From assembly GCA_003116975.1 (NCBI GenBank), contig BGKB01000099.1:62001-126000 (forward strand): a stretch of DNA of 64,000 nt, in the 5' to 3' direction. This document shows, one piece after another, positions 1 through 9,678 of this stretch (position 1 is the first letter of the stretch; the number at the start of each line of letters is the position of its first letter). The translations under genes and the position numbers were made by a program. Source of the DNA: Aurantiochytrium sp. KH105. Taxonomy: Eukaryota > Sar > Bigyra > Thraustochytrida > Thraustochytriidae. The notes beneath the pieces were generated by a model that worked only from the letters and a program-made list of their open reading frames with translations, was not told the DNA's origin and did no database searches.

Positions 1-3000
1 CCGTGCACGGTGCTCGTGCAGTCTGGCATCTTTGCCACCATCAAGCTCGACAAAAAGCGCAATGTCGAGCAAGTTGATCTGCGCGCGCGGGGACTCTGGC
101 CCGCCAACAAGACCGTCGAGGCCGATATGACCTCTCTCCATCACATCAACGAGCCAGGCATCCTGTACAATCTGGAGCAGCGATCCTACGAGGACGAGCC
201 GTACACTTTCATGGGCAACGTGCTGGTGGCCGTAAACCCGCTCAAGCGCATCCCGGACCCGCCCGGAGCGCTCGGCACGCGCAAGGCCACGCGGTCACCG
301 CACCCGTTTGCCATTGCCGAGTTTGCCTTTCAGCAAATGTCCTTTGCGGCGGATCAGCGCAAACGCCAAATGGCCGACGATGACGCCATTGTAAATCAGA
401 GCGTCGTCACATCCGGTGAAAGTGGTGCCGGTAAGACCGAGTCCAGCAAGATGGTTCTACGCCATCTCGTCAAGCGCACCCTCAATACGCAAGAAAAGAC
501 GAGCATGAGCGAGATTGACCGACGTCTGCTCGAGTCAAACCCCATTACCGAGGCCTTTGGCAACGCCTCGACCCTGCGCAACGGCAACTCCTCTCGCTTT
601 GGCAAGTTCATGAAGCTCCATTTCGAGCAGCTCGACTCCCCGCGCGGCGAGCCTGCGCGTTGGCACATTGGCGCTGCCTCTGTGCAAACCTATTTGCTCG
701 AACGCTCGCGCGTGACCATGCACGAAGAGGGTGAGCGTAACTATCACTGCTTCTACCTTCTCCTCTCCGGCATGGATGGCGCCACACTTGCCAGTCTTGG
801 GCTCGATCGTGCCGCCAAGTTTGGCTTCCGCTACCTCTCCGCCGTCACGGCGAGCGGTGTCAACCCAGCATCTTACAAGAAGGAGCTGCACAAGGCCGAT
901 GACAAGCGTTTTGGCGAACTCACCGATGCCCTCGACGCCCTTGGTTTCGACGACGCAGAGCGCGAGGCCATCTGGCGGACGCTCGCCGGCGTCCTCCACC
1001 TTGGCAATGTAGCCTTCGAGGACCACGAGGAGGAAGAGGGCGACGTGGCCAACGTGGTGGCCGCCGGCGGCAGCTACGATCCGCTCAGTAGCGCGGCAGA
1101 GATGTTCGGAGTCGACGCCGAGGCGCTCGAGCGACTTCTCATCGAGCGCATGCTTTCGACGCGCGATGGAACGATTGTCGTTCACCGAAATGCAAATGCC
1201 GCATCCTTTGCGCGCGATGCTGTTGCCAAGGGAATTTACAGCGTCCTGTTCGACCACATTGTGACCAAGATCAATGAGGCACTCGATGAGACCTCCGGGG
1301 GCGTAGATCCTGAGGAGCTGCCGTTTATCGGCGTGCTCGATATCTTTGGCTTTGAGTCCTTTAAGCGGAACGGCTTTGAACAGTTGCTCATCAACTTCAC
1401 GAATGAGAGCTTGCAGTCTACGTTCAACAAAAAGGTTTTCGAGGCTGAACTCCAATTGTACGAGCGCGAGGGCCTCGTTCTTGACCACACCATGAGCATG
1501 CCGCCTGGCAACGAGGCCGCCATGGAGCTCCTTGCCGGCAAACGTCTTCACCCGGGCACGGATGATTACTCGCGCGAGAACAAGAACTCAATCCTCATGG
1601 ATCTCGACGACCAGGGTCGCGGCATTGATCCCAGCGACTCCATGCTGCTCAAGACGTACAACAAAAAGTTCTCCTCTCACCCCAACTACAACAAGCCTCG
1701 CATCCATCCCAAGTATGCCCACGAAAAGTTCCGCATCGTTCATTATGCTGGCGCTGTGGTATACACGGTGGAGAACTTTATCGTCAAGAATAACGACGCC
1801 CTTCCCAATGAGGCGAACGACCTCTTCGCTGGCTCCACGTCGTCCATTTTGGCCCCTGAGTTCGCTGCGCGCGCCGGCCACGGCCGACGTGCGGTGCGTT
1901 CCATTGTGCGAGGCTTCCGCACGCAAATCATGGACCTCGCGGATACGCTCGACAAGACCGCGTGCTCGTTTATTCGCTGCGTCAAGCCGAATAGCGAGAT
2001 GAAGCGCGGTAAAAGCCGCACGTGGTTTGACCGCGCCTATGTCGGCCATCAGCTCAAGCACCTGAGCATTCCGCAGACCGCCGTGGTGCTGCGCAGCGGC
2101 TTGCCCACTCGTCTGGCGTATTCCGCGCTCGTGGAAAGCTACATGTCCGTGCTCCCGTCGGATGCGACGCAGCGGTTTCTCAAGAGCAAAGGGCAGATCG
2201 ATGGCAAAAAGTTCGTCATGGCGCTCTTCTGGGCCTTTGAGATCAACCCTGCCACCTTTAAGCTAGGCCACACCAAGGTATTCTTCAAGGCCGGTGAGAT
2301 TTCGAGTCTCGATAAAGTCCTACAGGAAGCCGCGCTCTGGACGTCTTCGAATGACCCCGCAGTTATGGACAAGAAGGCTGCCGTTGTGAAGCGTTTCCGC
2401 CTCTACTACACGCGTCTCACATTTCGCCGCGCGGCGGTGCGCTATATTGCCACACAGTACTTTCTTCGCAGGTACCTCGACCGCAAGGCGGCTTCAATCG
2501 TGCTCCAATGCGCGTATCGCAGCAGTGTTGCGCGAGAGGCACTGCGTCGTCTTCGCCGCACCAAGGAGGAGGCCGAGGAGGAGGAGCGTCGGCAGCGTGA
2601 AGAAGAAGAGCGTCTTGCCCGGGAGGAAGAGGAGCGCCGCAAACGCGAAGAGGAGCTCGCCGCCCGCGAGGCCGAAGAGGCAGCCAAGCTCCAAGCGCAA
2701 CTCGAGCGCCACAAAACCCTCGTCGCCGAGCAAGAGGCTGAACGCGAGGCCGAAGCCAAACGTCGCGAGGAGGAGGGTCTGGATGACGACGACGACGATG
2801 GCGACGGTCCCCGGGGTCCCATGGCGCTTGGAAGCATGCGGTCCCTCGCAGGAGTCTCTCGCCATGGCAGCGTGACCTCCTCGAAACGCGTGGTCGCGCC
2901 AACTCGTGTCTACACGCAGCGCTTTTCAGCGAACGATTCGGATGATGAGGATGACCCTGATGACGACCATGATGATGATGACTCGCACATGCTGGCTGAG

Positions 3001-4371
3001 GAAGAAGACCACTTTGATCCCGAAAACGAGACGGAGGAGGAGCGTATTTCACGCGTCGCGCGCGAGATCTACGAGGACGCGCAAAAGGCTACAGCTCGTG
3101 AAGTGGAGCGCCTCGAACGGAACGGCGAGACAGTCGACGAAGTGCGACGCGCAGCAATCCAAGAGGACTTTGAGCGTGAGTACAGGGAGCAGGCCAGCAA
3201 GTACGAGGCGCGTCGGCAGCGCAATGAACGCCTCAAGGAGGAGTCCTCTAAATGGTTGACCAGCATGGGCGACTCTGTGGGTTCGTCCCTGCAGGCCATA
3301 ACGCATGGCGTACATACGGCTGTGAGCAGCGGCGTTCACGCGTTGGTTCATCATGGTCCCAAAATTCTGCCTGCTGACACCCGAAAGGCGGTCGAGGAGA
3401 GCCCCACGTACAAGGACATGAGGCGCAGGGCCACAGAGTACCACGAGAACCTGACCAAGATGAACGAGCACCGCACGCAGGCTGCCGAGGAGGAACTCAA
3501 TCATAAGGTCGAGCGTTTGGGCCGAGGCGGCGCAGATCAACCTGCGGCACTTCGCAGACAAGCAACAACTACGGGAGCGGTGGTGCATATCAATGAAAGC
3601 GAGATCGCTTCCCCGATGGCCTCGGTCACCGTGCATGTGGAGCAGCTCAAGAAACTTGTGACTGCGGGCGTCATTACTCCCGAGCAACTATCCAACATGA
3701 TGAAAGACATGTCTTCTGCGCTTGACCGCCCAGACACGAGACAATCCGACGTGACCGAGTACGAAGATGAGAGCTTGGACGACGAGGACGAGGGCGATGA
3801 CCTCGAAGGCCGGCCCGGCAAGGAGGACTGGATCAGTCAGCCGTTGTCCTACCGCCAAGGGAGCTTCTTCTTGCGCATGGGTGACAAGGTTAACACAGAG
3901 TTCTCAGATACCGAGTTGGACAGCTCTGTCTTTATCGTACAGTGTGCATGGCAGGATGAAAAAGACCGGCGCATCTATGGGCGCTGGAACGTTCAGGTGC
4001 GCGAGAAGGACTTGCAAAAGCTCGCTGCGGCCCTTGAAAAGAAGAAGAGCAAGGTGTTGAAACTCGGCAAGAAAGATCCGATGCCCGAATTTCCCTTGGG
4101 TGTCGTGAAGCCCGTCAAATCAAAGCGTCGTTCTCATAGGTTTTTCCGGTCTCACACGAAGCGCCCTAGCACACCGGCGCAGCCACAAATGTCCCAGCAA
4201 GAAATCAACAAGGTCGCCGCTGTGGACGATTGGCTCGAGGAGATCATCGACCACGCGTACCACGTTCCATTGAAGCGCAAGGCCTCGCACCCCATCTTTG
4301 CCATAGACGAGTTCGATGACTGTTTTGAGGTCAAAGCCAACGTGGAATACATCATTAATCCTGACGAGTAA
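1..4371 (+). CDS. myosin heavy chain, unconventional (5' partial)
   Basis: Actin-based motor ATPase. The frame is open to the left edge, so the N-terminus lies outside the window. Numbering from codon 10-12, the P-loop GESGAGKT is at about 136-143, switch I NSSRFGKF at 193-200 and switch II LDIFGFE at 443-449. An actin-binding stretch with FIRCVKPN follows, and the converter ends near residue 780. One recognisable IQ-like helix (IVLQCAYRSSVAREAL) is followed by a charged Glu/Arg-rich predicted coiled coil and an Asp/Glu-rich linker. The last ~180 residues form a separate, possibly PX-like basic domain (RRIYGRWNVQVREKDL...PEFPLG). There is no long myosin-II rod, so this is an unconventional class, perhaps one of the stramenopile-specific ones. 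The motor is certain; class and tail domain are inference. It converges with the methyltransferase gene downstream. Confidence 0.95.
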   Translation, partial: PCTVLVQSGIFATIKLDKKRNVEQVDLRARGLWPANKTVEADMTSLHHINEPGILYNLEQRSYEDEPYTFMGNVLVAVNPLKRIPDPPGALGTRKATRSPHPFAIAEFAFQQMSFAADQRKRQMADDDAIVNQSVVTSGESGAGKTESSKMVLRHLVKRTLNTQEKTSMSEIDRRLLESNPITEAFGNASTLRNGNSSRFGKFMKLHFEQLDSPRGEPARWHIGAASVQTYLLERSRVTMHEEGERNYHCFYLLLSGMDGATLASLGLDRAAKFGFRYLSAVTASGVNPASYKKELHKADDKRFGELTDALDALGFDDAEREAIWRTLAGVLHLGNVAFEDHEEEEGDVANVVAAGGSYDPLSSAAEMFGVDAEALERLLIERMLSTRDGTIVVHRNANAASFARDAVAKGIYSVLFDHIVTKINEALDETSGGVDPEELPFIGVLDIFGFESFKRNGFEQLLINFTNESLQSTFNKKVFEAELQLYEREGLVLDHTMSMPPGNEAAMELLAGKRLHPGTDDYSRENKNSILMDLDDQGRGIDPSDSMLLKTYNKKFSSHPNYNKPRIHPKYAHEKFRIVHYAGAVVYTVENFIVKNNDALPNEANDLFAGSTSSILAPEFAARAGHGRRAVRSIVRGFRTQIMDLADTLDKTACSFIRCVKPNSEMKRGKSRTWFDRAYVGHQLKHLSIPQTAVVLRSGLPTRLAYSALVESYMSVLPSDATQRFLKSKGQIDGKKFVMALFWAFEINPATFKLGHTKVFFKAGEISSLDKVLQEAALWTSSNDPAVMDKKAAVVKRFRLYYTRLTFRRAAVRYIATQYFLRRYLDRKAASIVLQCAYRSSVAREALRRLRRTKEEAEEEERRQREEEERLAREEEERRKREEELAAREAEEAAKLQAQLERHKTLVAEQEAEREAEAKRREEEGLDDDDDDGDGPRGPMALGSMRSLAGVSRHGSVTSSKRVVAPTRVYTQRFSANDSDDEDDPDDDHDDDDSHMLAEEEDHFDPENETEEERISRVAREIYEDAQKATAREVERLERNGETVDEVRRAAIQEDFEREYREQASKYEARRQRNERLKEESSKWLTSMGDSVGSSLQAITHGVHTAVSSGVHALVHHGPKILPADTRKAVEESPTYKDMRRRATEYHENLTKMNEHRTQAAEEELNHKVERLGRGGADQPAALRRQATTTGAVVHINESEIASPMASVTVHVEQLKKLVTAGVITPEQLSNMMKDMSSALDRPDTRQSDVTEYEDESLDDEDEGDDLEGRPGKEDWISQPLSYRQGSFFLRMGDKVNTEFSDTELDSSVFIVQCAWQDEKDRRIYGRWNVQVREKDLQKLAAALEKKKSKVLKLGKKDPMPEFPLGVVKPVKSKRRSHRFFRSHTKRPSTPAQPQMSQQEINKVAAVDDWLEEIIDHAYHVPLKRKASHPIFAIDEFDDCFEVKANVEYIINPDE

Positions 4372-4741
4372 GATGGTCCGCGACATTACCCTGAAAGAAT
4401 GGGGAAAATAATTATTCTAAAAATCTAAAATTTCGATGTTGTTTTGTTTGTGACACTTTGAGAAGGATTCGGGTGCAAGGTTGAAGTTGTTGCTGGATAT
4501 CCTTATTTGAGAGTTCACTTTTTAGAAGGATTTTTATTCGGCCATTTCCCCGAAAAATGTTACGATGCAAATGCTGCAAACCCCTCTCGTCTTTTGGTCC
4601 AAAATCATGTACACTCTGCCGAGAAAGCGAGCGGACAATCACGACCCAAATCACGGTTCAAGCAATGACATTACGAACAGATAGCGTGCACAACGCAACA
4701 ATTAACTTTTTTGAATACAAAGAGCGAGCCGACTGGCCCCA
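4372..4741. other. convergent 3' intergenic spacer
   Basis: This AT-richer spacer lies between two converging genes and must hold both 3' ends. I see no further gene, repeat or structured RNA in it. Confidence 0.6.
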
Positions 4742-5659
4742 TCACTCGGTCCACATTTCGTAAAGTTCAAGCTGCTCATTTTCGGGCCCCATCAGCGTCT
4801 GAATTCGTTTGTGGCAAACGCCGATTTCGCTACAGTATGCAAGGAACTCGTCCACACCATCTGCTTTTCGCCGTTCGAGCGCATTGAGCGTGAGCGTAGC
4901 ACGCTTTGGACGACTGAGCGCCTTGATGCAGTCAGCAAGGGCACGCCATGAATCGCCGTACAGCTCCTGGTAGACGCAGTCCGAGATGAGAATCAGGTCA
5001 AAAGGTTCCTGAGCATTAGTAGATGACTCTTCTGGTTCCTCCCAGTCCAGTGTGTCGACAAGAGGTCTTGGCGCATCATTGGCAAAGTTGGCGTCCACGT
5101 TACGGCGCAAGAGTTCTGGAAGAGGGTCTTGCTCGGTGAGAATGACCTCTTTGGCGCCCAAAAGCTGACACACCATCCCAGGAACGCCGAGGCCGCTTCC
5201 GAGCTCCAGCACGCGCTGGTCCTTGACGGTGTCGGCCATCGTTTTGAGATGCTCGCAGAGCAGGAGCGCAGCTGGCCAGACCACGGTGCCTGCCCAGCAG
5301 GCGCCGGAGAAAATGGGTTGGATGCTTTCTTCGGGAAAGGTCAGCTCGAGCTCGAGCGTCTTGCCGTCCTGCCAGAGAGCAACTTTGCTGTGCGTAAGAC
5401 TCTGCTCTTCGACGCGGATGGCGGTCCGCACCCTTGCCGTGAAGTCTTCGAGGGACTCGACCTCTTGCTCGGTTCCGGATTTGTTTTCCTTGGCCTTTGC
5501 AAGGATTTCGTCATCGGTTGCAGAAGCAGTGGCAGCACTTTCCTGTTCTTGCCCGCGCCGGGTAAGCAATGTGTACGCCACGCCTCCACGCTCTAGGGTC
5601 GCCTTTTTCGCCTCCTCCGCGCGTTCTGCCGCGCCATCGCGTCTCTCGAGCTCCGTCAT
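4742..5659 (-). CDS. protein-lysine methyltransferase, METTL21/EEF2KMT-like
   Basis: A 305-residue SAM-dependent class I methyltransferase of the Methyltransf_16 (METTL21/EEF2KMT) type, which usually trimethylates lysines of elongation factors or chaperones in the cytosol. The SAM-binding motif I VLELGSGLGVPG starts at residue 150, followed by an acidic ILTEQD strand. The family post-motif appears as ISDCVYQELY, where the DxVY-type signature forms the active site. The N-terminal ~100 residues are charged and helical. I chose the ATG at 5659 (MTELERR); the frame stays open upstream only through a G/C homopolymer and has no better start. The exact substrate cannot be read from sequence. Confidence 0.85.
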   Translation of the reverse strand: MTELERRDGAAERAEEAKKATLERGGVAYTLLTRRGQEQESAATASATDDEILAKAKENKSGTEQEVESLEDFTARVRTAIRVEEQSLTHSKVALWQDGKTLELELTFPEESIQPIFSGACWAGTVVWPAALLLCEHLKTMADTVKDQRVLELGSGLGVPGMVCQLLGAKEVILTEQDPLPELLRRNVDANFANDAPRPLVDTLDWEEPEESSTNAQEPFDLILISDCVYQELYGDSWRALADCIKALSRPKRATLTLNALERRKADGVDEFLAYCSEIGVCHKRIQTLMGPENEQLELYEMWTE

Positions 5660-5941
5660 GGTTCTTTCCCGGGGTGGGGGGGGGTGAGGAGAGAGAGGGT
5701 GGGTGTGGAGCGATGAAGTGCCTGCTCTTCGTCGCGATTCGTGCCACTGCAAACCAACCTTGCGGCGCTCTCGTGGTGGCTGGACTTGCTTGCGCGTACG
5801 CGCGGGTCTTTGCTCTCGCCACGCCTGGCCATCTATTCTGCTCGACGGGCGGTGGGGTGTATGGTGCGTTTCCGTAGTTATGGTCTCCTTGACAAAATTG
5901 TTACAAAAGGTTAAACCTGGGCGGTAAAACGTCTTTCCTAG

Positions 5942-5960
5942 CCCCCCCCCCCCCCCCCCC
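5942..5960. repeat. C homopolymer run (19 C)
   Basis: Uninterrupted C run upstream of the methyltransferase gene. It creates an artefactual Gly-rich extension of that ORF. Confidence 0.95.
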
Positions 5961-6043
5961 AATACCTTTTGTGTAGTAAAAGACTAGTTGAGCATGTCGG
6001 AGCAAGTCTTCAATGATGTGACTTGAGACAAGCAACATGTTCT

Positions 6044-6104
6044 GCGAAGGGCTGGCTAATAACATTGCGAAGGGCTGGCTAATAACATTGCGAAGGGCTG
6101 GCTT
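6044..6104. repeat. 23-bp tandem repeat, about 2.7 copies
   Basis: Unit GCGAAGGGCTGGCTAATAAC plus ATT, starting at 6044, 6067 and 6090. The first two copies are identical; the third diverges after GGCT. Confidence 0.95.
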
Positions 6105-7460
6105 ACAACTGGCTTACTGTCGCCGCATTATTCGTAGTTGGACGTAGAAGTAGTTCTTTGCTTGTGTTTCATCTTCGCAAGCGGCTGCGGCAGATGCTGA
6201 TGGGGAGCTCCTTTGACGGATGTATCGTCGCTCCAATTTCAATTTTGCCAATCAACATCGATTAATTGTTGTTGTTTTTCTCCAAAAAAAAATCGATGAA
6301 CGTGGGCCAATGTCCTCTCGAGAAGTAGGCCTCATGTTCATCCAGAATGCAGCTTGCCTGCATGCAGCTTGCCAGTCTCAAAAAGATAGAACACTGCCAA
6401 CTTCGGTATGGCCTTCTCCACAAAGATTTACGCGATTCGATTCTCCAAGACTTCTTTCCTTGGGTTCCCTGCGGCATGGGCAAGCGACGGGAACCATCTA
6501 TACGTCATAAACTCGGCCAGTATTCCTCTCCTTGGGTTCCCCACGGCATACAAAGCCTCGATGGATGGCGATCCAGCGCAGCGTGCTAGCCCCCTTGTTC
6601 TCGTCGCTTGTGTCTTTTCTCGTCGCTTGGTCACCCTTTGCGTCTGATGCGCTTTTGACGTGGCTGCTAAATGTTATGTGGCTCAAACTTTGGTATAGTA
6701 ATCTAGACACGGAAAACTAAAGCTGAGCTCAATTTTATAACACGCGGTGTTGATCTGACCGTGCCCAGACGGAAAACGTGAGGAGAAGTTCCGTCCAAAT
6801 TTCGTCCCGTTTTATGTGGCTAGCCAGGAATTTCGGAGTCCAGTACTCGCTTTTCGAGAGAAGCACAGAGAGGAGAGACTTCAAGATGTCGGCCTGATAC
6901 TTGAATCAGCTCGGGACCCACGCGGGCGTTGGCGATAGCACGCAACCGTAAGCTCAGAAATAAGCGATCACTGCCTTCAAAGGCCTCAATATCGCTTCAT
7001 TTGCGAGCTCGAAGAACTCTCGGCCAAGCTTGACAGAGTGCGGTAGCACGCAGAATCTCGCACCACATGCAAATCGATCTTCGTCATCTGCACTTTACAC
7101 CTCACGCGAGTGGTTCGCAATCGCTCTAGACGTACACCAAAAGAGAAAGCCCGAGAACAAGGCGTCTCCATCGGCAACATCCGGTCGACTGCAATCAATG
7201 GTAGGCGACAGAAAATTCAAATTTTGAATATATAGTCTCAAGATGTAGGGAAATGAAGTGTCAGAAATGCGTGCTTTGACCAGCAAGCGAGCTTACTGAG
7301 CTTGTAAATCGAGGTGATGTGCTAGTCTGCCAACCCCGAATGCCAGCGCGACGTCCTCTGAGGAGAGAGTTCGGAAGCGGTCGTACTTTGTACGAACGAC
7401 ACTGCCATCAGAGCGAGAAGGAGCACATGACTTACAGTTAGTTCTCGTTGCCAGAAGGCA

Positions 7461-8684
7461 TCAGTTAAAGGCAGAGGCCACTACGCTGCTTCTTTTGTGA
7501 GAATCCACATCCTTACGAGCGATGTCGACTGAGCCATCGCGTCGATCAATGTTATTCTCACGAGCATCGCGCTGCCTTTTGCGTAGATTCTTCTTTTCCA
7601 ATCTGCGCTTCTTTGAACGAACGTCCTGCATTCTTTCCTCTTCGTCTTCCTCTTCGTCATCGGAATCCGCGAGAAGAATGGAGATCGCTTTGGAAAGTCG
7701 CTTTGCAACAGGTATCACTTGAGCGTGAGCCTCGTTGACTTTTGCTTCGTGCTCCTTCCTGAATTCTTTCTGTTGGCGCAAAACTTGACCCATCTTCTCG
7801 TCGAAGTAAGCTTCCTTGCAGGCGAAGCGGCATACCTTATATACTCCTGGCACGAAGTCCATGACGTAGGGTTTCGCTATCAGACTCATGTACGCTGTGT
7901 GAGACCAAGATTTGTCTTTGAGCTTCTTGAAACGCGAGTAGCCATCTTGATTGCGACGCGAACGGCCACTCGGCCTACGGTAGCCCTGTGAGAGTTTCAA
8001 TGCTGCGGCATCGAAAAAAAGCTCAAAAAGATCAAGTATCAGCTTGTGAGTGAGCTGCTTCTCTTCTAAACCACCTAACAAACATATGAAAGGCTTGCAT
8101 AAAGGAAGAAAGAGCTGTCTTTTTTTGCTGACTGTGACGAATGCCACAGTCACGGGAGCGTCACATGCATTAAGCGGCTTGATGGGGCCACCCTTGAGAA
8201 GCTGCTGCTTGCGAGGCTCATATTGCCGGCAGAGTTCGGCGTCGATTTCATTATCTATACTGTACTGCCACATTCGCTCGGCGGCTTGGTTGCCTTTCCG
8301 AATCCCTAAAATCGTGCTGCAAAGCTCGAGATGTTCTTGACACTTTTCAGGCACCGGGGGATTCTTCTTCGGGTTGATCGCTTCTTTTGCGATCGATTTC
8401 ATTTTGCGGTATTCCTTCATCACATCCACCATGTGATCGGCAGCATCCTTCGTGCTTTCCGCAAGTTGACCGTTGAGATGCACGCAGTCCGTCATTTCTT
8501 GGTCGGAAAACGTGTCGGGCTCTCGCGACTCAACTCTGACATTTTGCGAATCGAAAGAATTCAGGCTGGTATCCCGCTCCTGCTCCTTGGACTCGCACTG
8601 CTCATCATCAGAAGAGTACGGGGCTTGCGCTTTACCCTTGGAACTCCGGGGTGTGAAGATCATGGACTCTCGGGCGGCAGGCAT
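7461..8684 (-). CDS. hypothetical protein, charged C-terminal tail
   Basis: A 407-residue ORF that I do not recognise. It starts at ATG 8684 and ends with TGA at 7461. The N-terminal third is polar and probably disordered. Residues ~120-320 look folded, with a helical core containing hydrophobic stretches such as LFLPLCKPFICLLGG and several cysteines. An acidic patch (DSDDEEEDEEE) and a long Lys/Arg-rich helix (KKRRLEKKNLRKRQRDAR) follow and could serve as a nuclear localisation or nucleic-acid-binding tail. No transmembrane segment or catalytic motif is evident. Base composition is less GC-rich than the large neighbouring genes. Probably real because of its length and sustained sequence complexity; function unknown. 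Confidence 0.6.
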   Translation of the reverse strand: MPAARESMIFTPRSSKGKAQAPYSSDDEQCESKEQERDTSLNSFDSQNVRVESREPDTFSDQEMTDCVHLNGQLAESTKDAADHMVDVMKEYRKMKSIAKEAINPKKNPPVPEKCQEHLELCSTILGIRKGNQAAERMWQYSIDNEIDAELCRQYEPRKQQLLKGGPIKPLNACDAPVTVAFVTVSKKRQLFLPLCKPFICLLGGLEEKQLTHKLILDLFELFFDAAALKLSQGYRRPSGRSRRNQDGYSRFKKLKDKSWSHTAYMSLIAKPYVMDFVPGVYKVCRFACKEAYFDEKMGQVLRQQKEFRKEHEAKVNEAHAQVIPVAKRLSKAISILLADSDDEEEDEEERMQDVRSKKRRLEKKNLRKRQRDARENNIDRRDGSVDIARKDVDSHKRSSVVASAFN

Positions 8685-8861
8685 AGTATTCCTCTCCTAT
8701 TTGCTTGCTTGCGCTTGCTTGGACGGCTTGGGCTTGCTTAATATTGCTTGCAATTTGAAGTATGGTTCTGATTCTGCTTGCGACGTTGTGCTAGCGGCGA
8801 AATTTGAGTCCTTGCGAGAACCAAATTTGGAGAAAGATGGTTGTCAACCTCAGATCTTGTG

Positions 8862-8962
8862 ATGGGAACCGCTGCCCCAGCCGCAGCCAGGAGTACGCCG
8901 TTGACAGCTCAGCTTTCATTGCCCCTTGGGCGTCGGAATGGTGCGCGTGATGGCGGTTGCAC
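8862..8962. repeat. diverged direct repeat, copy 1
   Basis: Begins ATGGGAACCGC and shares GCCGCAGCCAGGAGT, GACAGCTC, CTTTCATTGCCCCTTG, GCGTCGGA and GCGGTT with copy 2, with small indels between the blocks. Confidence 0.85.
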
Positions 8963-9240
8963 GCCTAGCCCTCCTGCGTTCTTTCACCAAGCTGAAATTC
9001 GTGACGACGACTCCTACCTTTCGGCGCACGCACACTGGGAGCGACAGGGGAAGGACATTACCACACCGCGGCAGAGCGCCCCCCTCTTCCTCTTTGCCAC
9101 AGCGCGCAATGACCGTTACACAAAAATGCTCGGACCCTCCCGTTTACATCACTGTGGCCTATCGACAGATAAGTGTCTCGTCATTGTCACGTAATGCCCT
9201 TTAGCAAAAATTCAAATACAGGAAAAGGGCTGTCCGGCCC

Positions 9241-9331
9241 ATGGGAACCGCAGCCGCAGCCAGGAGTGACAGCTCTGGGCTTTCATTGCCCCTTGCGCGT
9301 CGGAGTGACGAGCCTCTGGTAGCGGTTACAC
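9241..9331. repeat. diverged direct repeat, copy 2
   Basis: Second copy of the segment at 8862-8962, same orientation, about 380 bp downstream, with the same order of conserved blocks. Confidence 0.85.
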
Positions 9332-9678
9332 ATCTTCACGATGCCTCGGCGCAGTGAGAGAGATTTTTTGAATCAAAGTTGTGATTCCCGACGATGACGT
9401 CCAGCATAGTGTGTGGCCTCTTTGTACCTGGTGCGCCCAACCTACCCCCTTCCCCGACCCTGCTTCCAGTCTTGTCATTTGCAGCGCCCGTCTTAACACG
9501 AGCCAACGGGAGCTGCATCCACCCAGCGGCCTCTCTGCAATTCCAATTCCTTGTCGAGATAACAGCAGAACGAGAAGCCATCGTGACTTACGAAAGCTTG
9601 ACGCGAGTATCTCACCACGTCCCGAGCTTCGCAAGCAGGGCAGCCTAAGAAAGTGCCCGAGGCTACAGTGTTGTCAAG

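Larger units (their letters stand above)
5660..7460. other. long intergenic region with low-complexity repeats
   Basis: 1.8 kb with no convincing gene. It holds a 19-base C run, a three-copy 23-bp tandem repeat and short imperfect direct repeats (CCTTGGGTTCCC..CGGCAT at about 6458 and 6530). Short ORFs here have no coding character. The left end must carry the promoter of the methyltransferase gene; the right end is the 3' side of the next minus-strand gene. Confidence 0.6.
8685..9678. promoter_or_regulatory. divergent intergenic region with an internal duplication
   Basis: Spacer between two divergently transcribed genes, so both promoters should lie here. It contains a CTTGCTTG-rich tract near 8700-8745 and two diverged copies of a ~95-bp segment (8862-8962 and 9241-9331). 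ORFs here are short and mostly lack an ATG start. Confidence 0.55.

Noticed and set aside
535-1551. 338-codon antisense frame inside the myosin gene
   Set aside because: Shadow of a highly biased coding strand; the plus frame has all myosin motifs.
5660-5962. N-terminal extension of the methyltransferase (Gly run, His/Pro-rich)
   Set aside because: Generated by the 19-base homopolymer. There is no ATG, and the conserved protein begins at the downstream Met.
6044-6104. Tandem repeat considered as a CRISPR-like array
   Set aside because: Units abut without spacers and the genome is eukaryotic.
8841-9194. 117-codon frame in the divergent spacer
   Set aside because: Lies over the duplicated segment, lacks a convincing start, and the frame is not maintained in the second copy.
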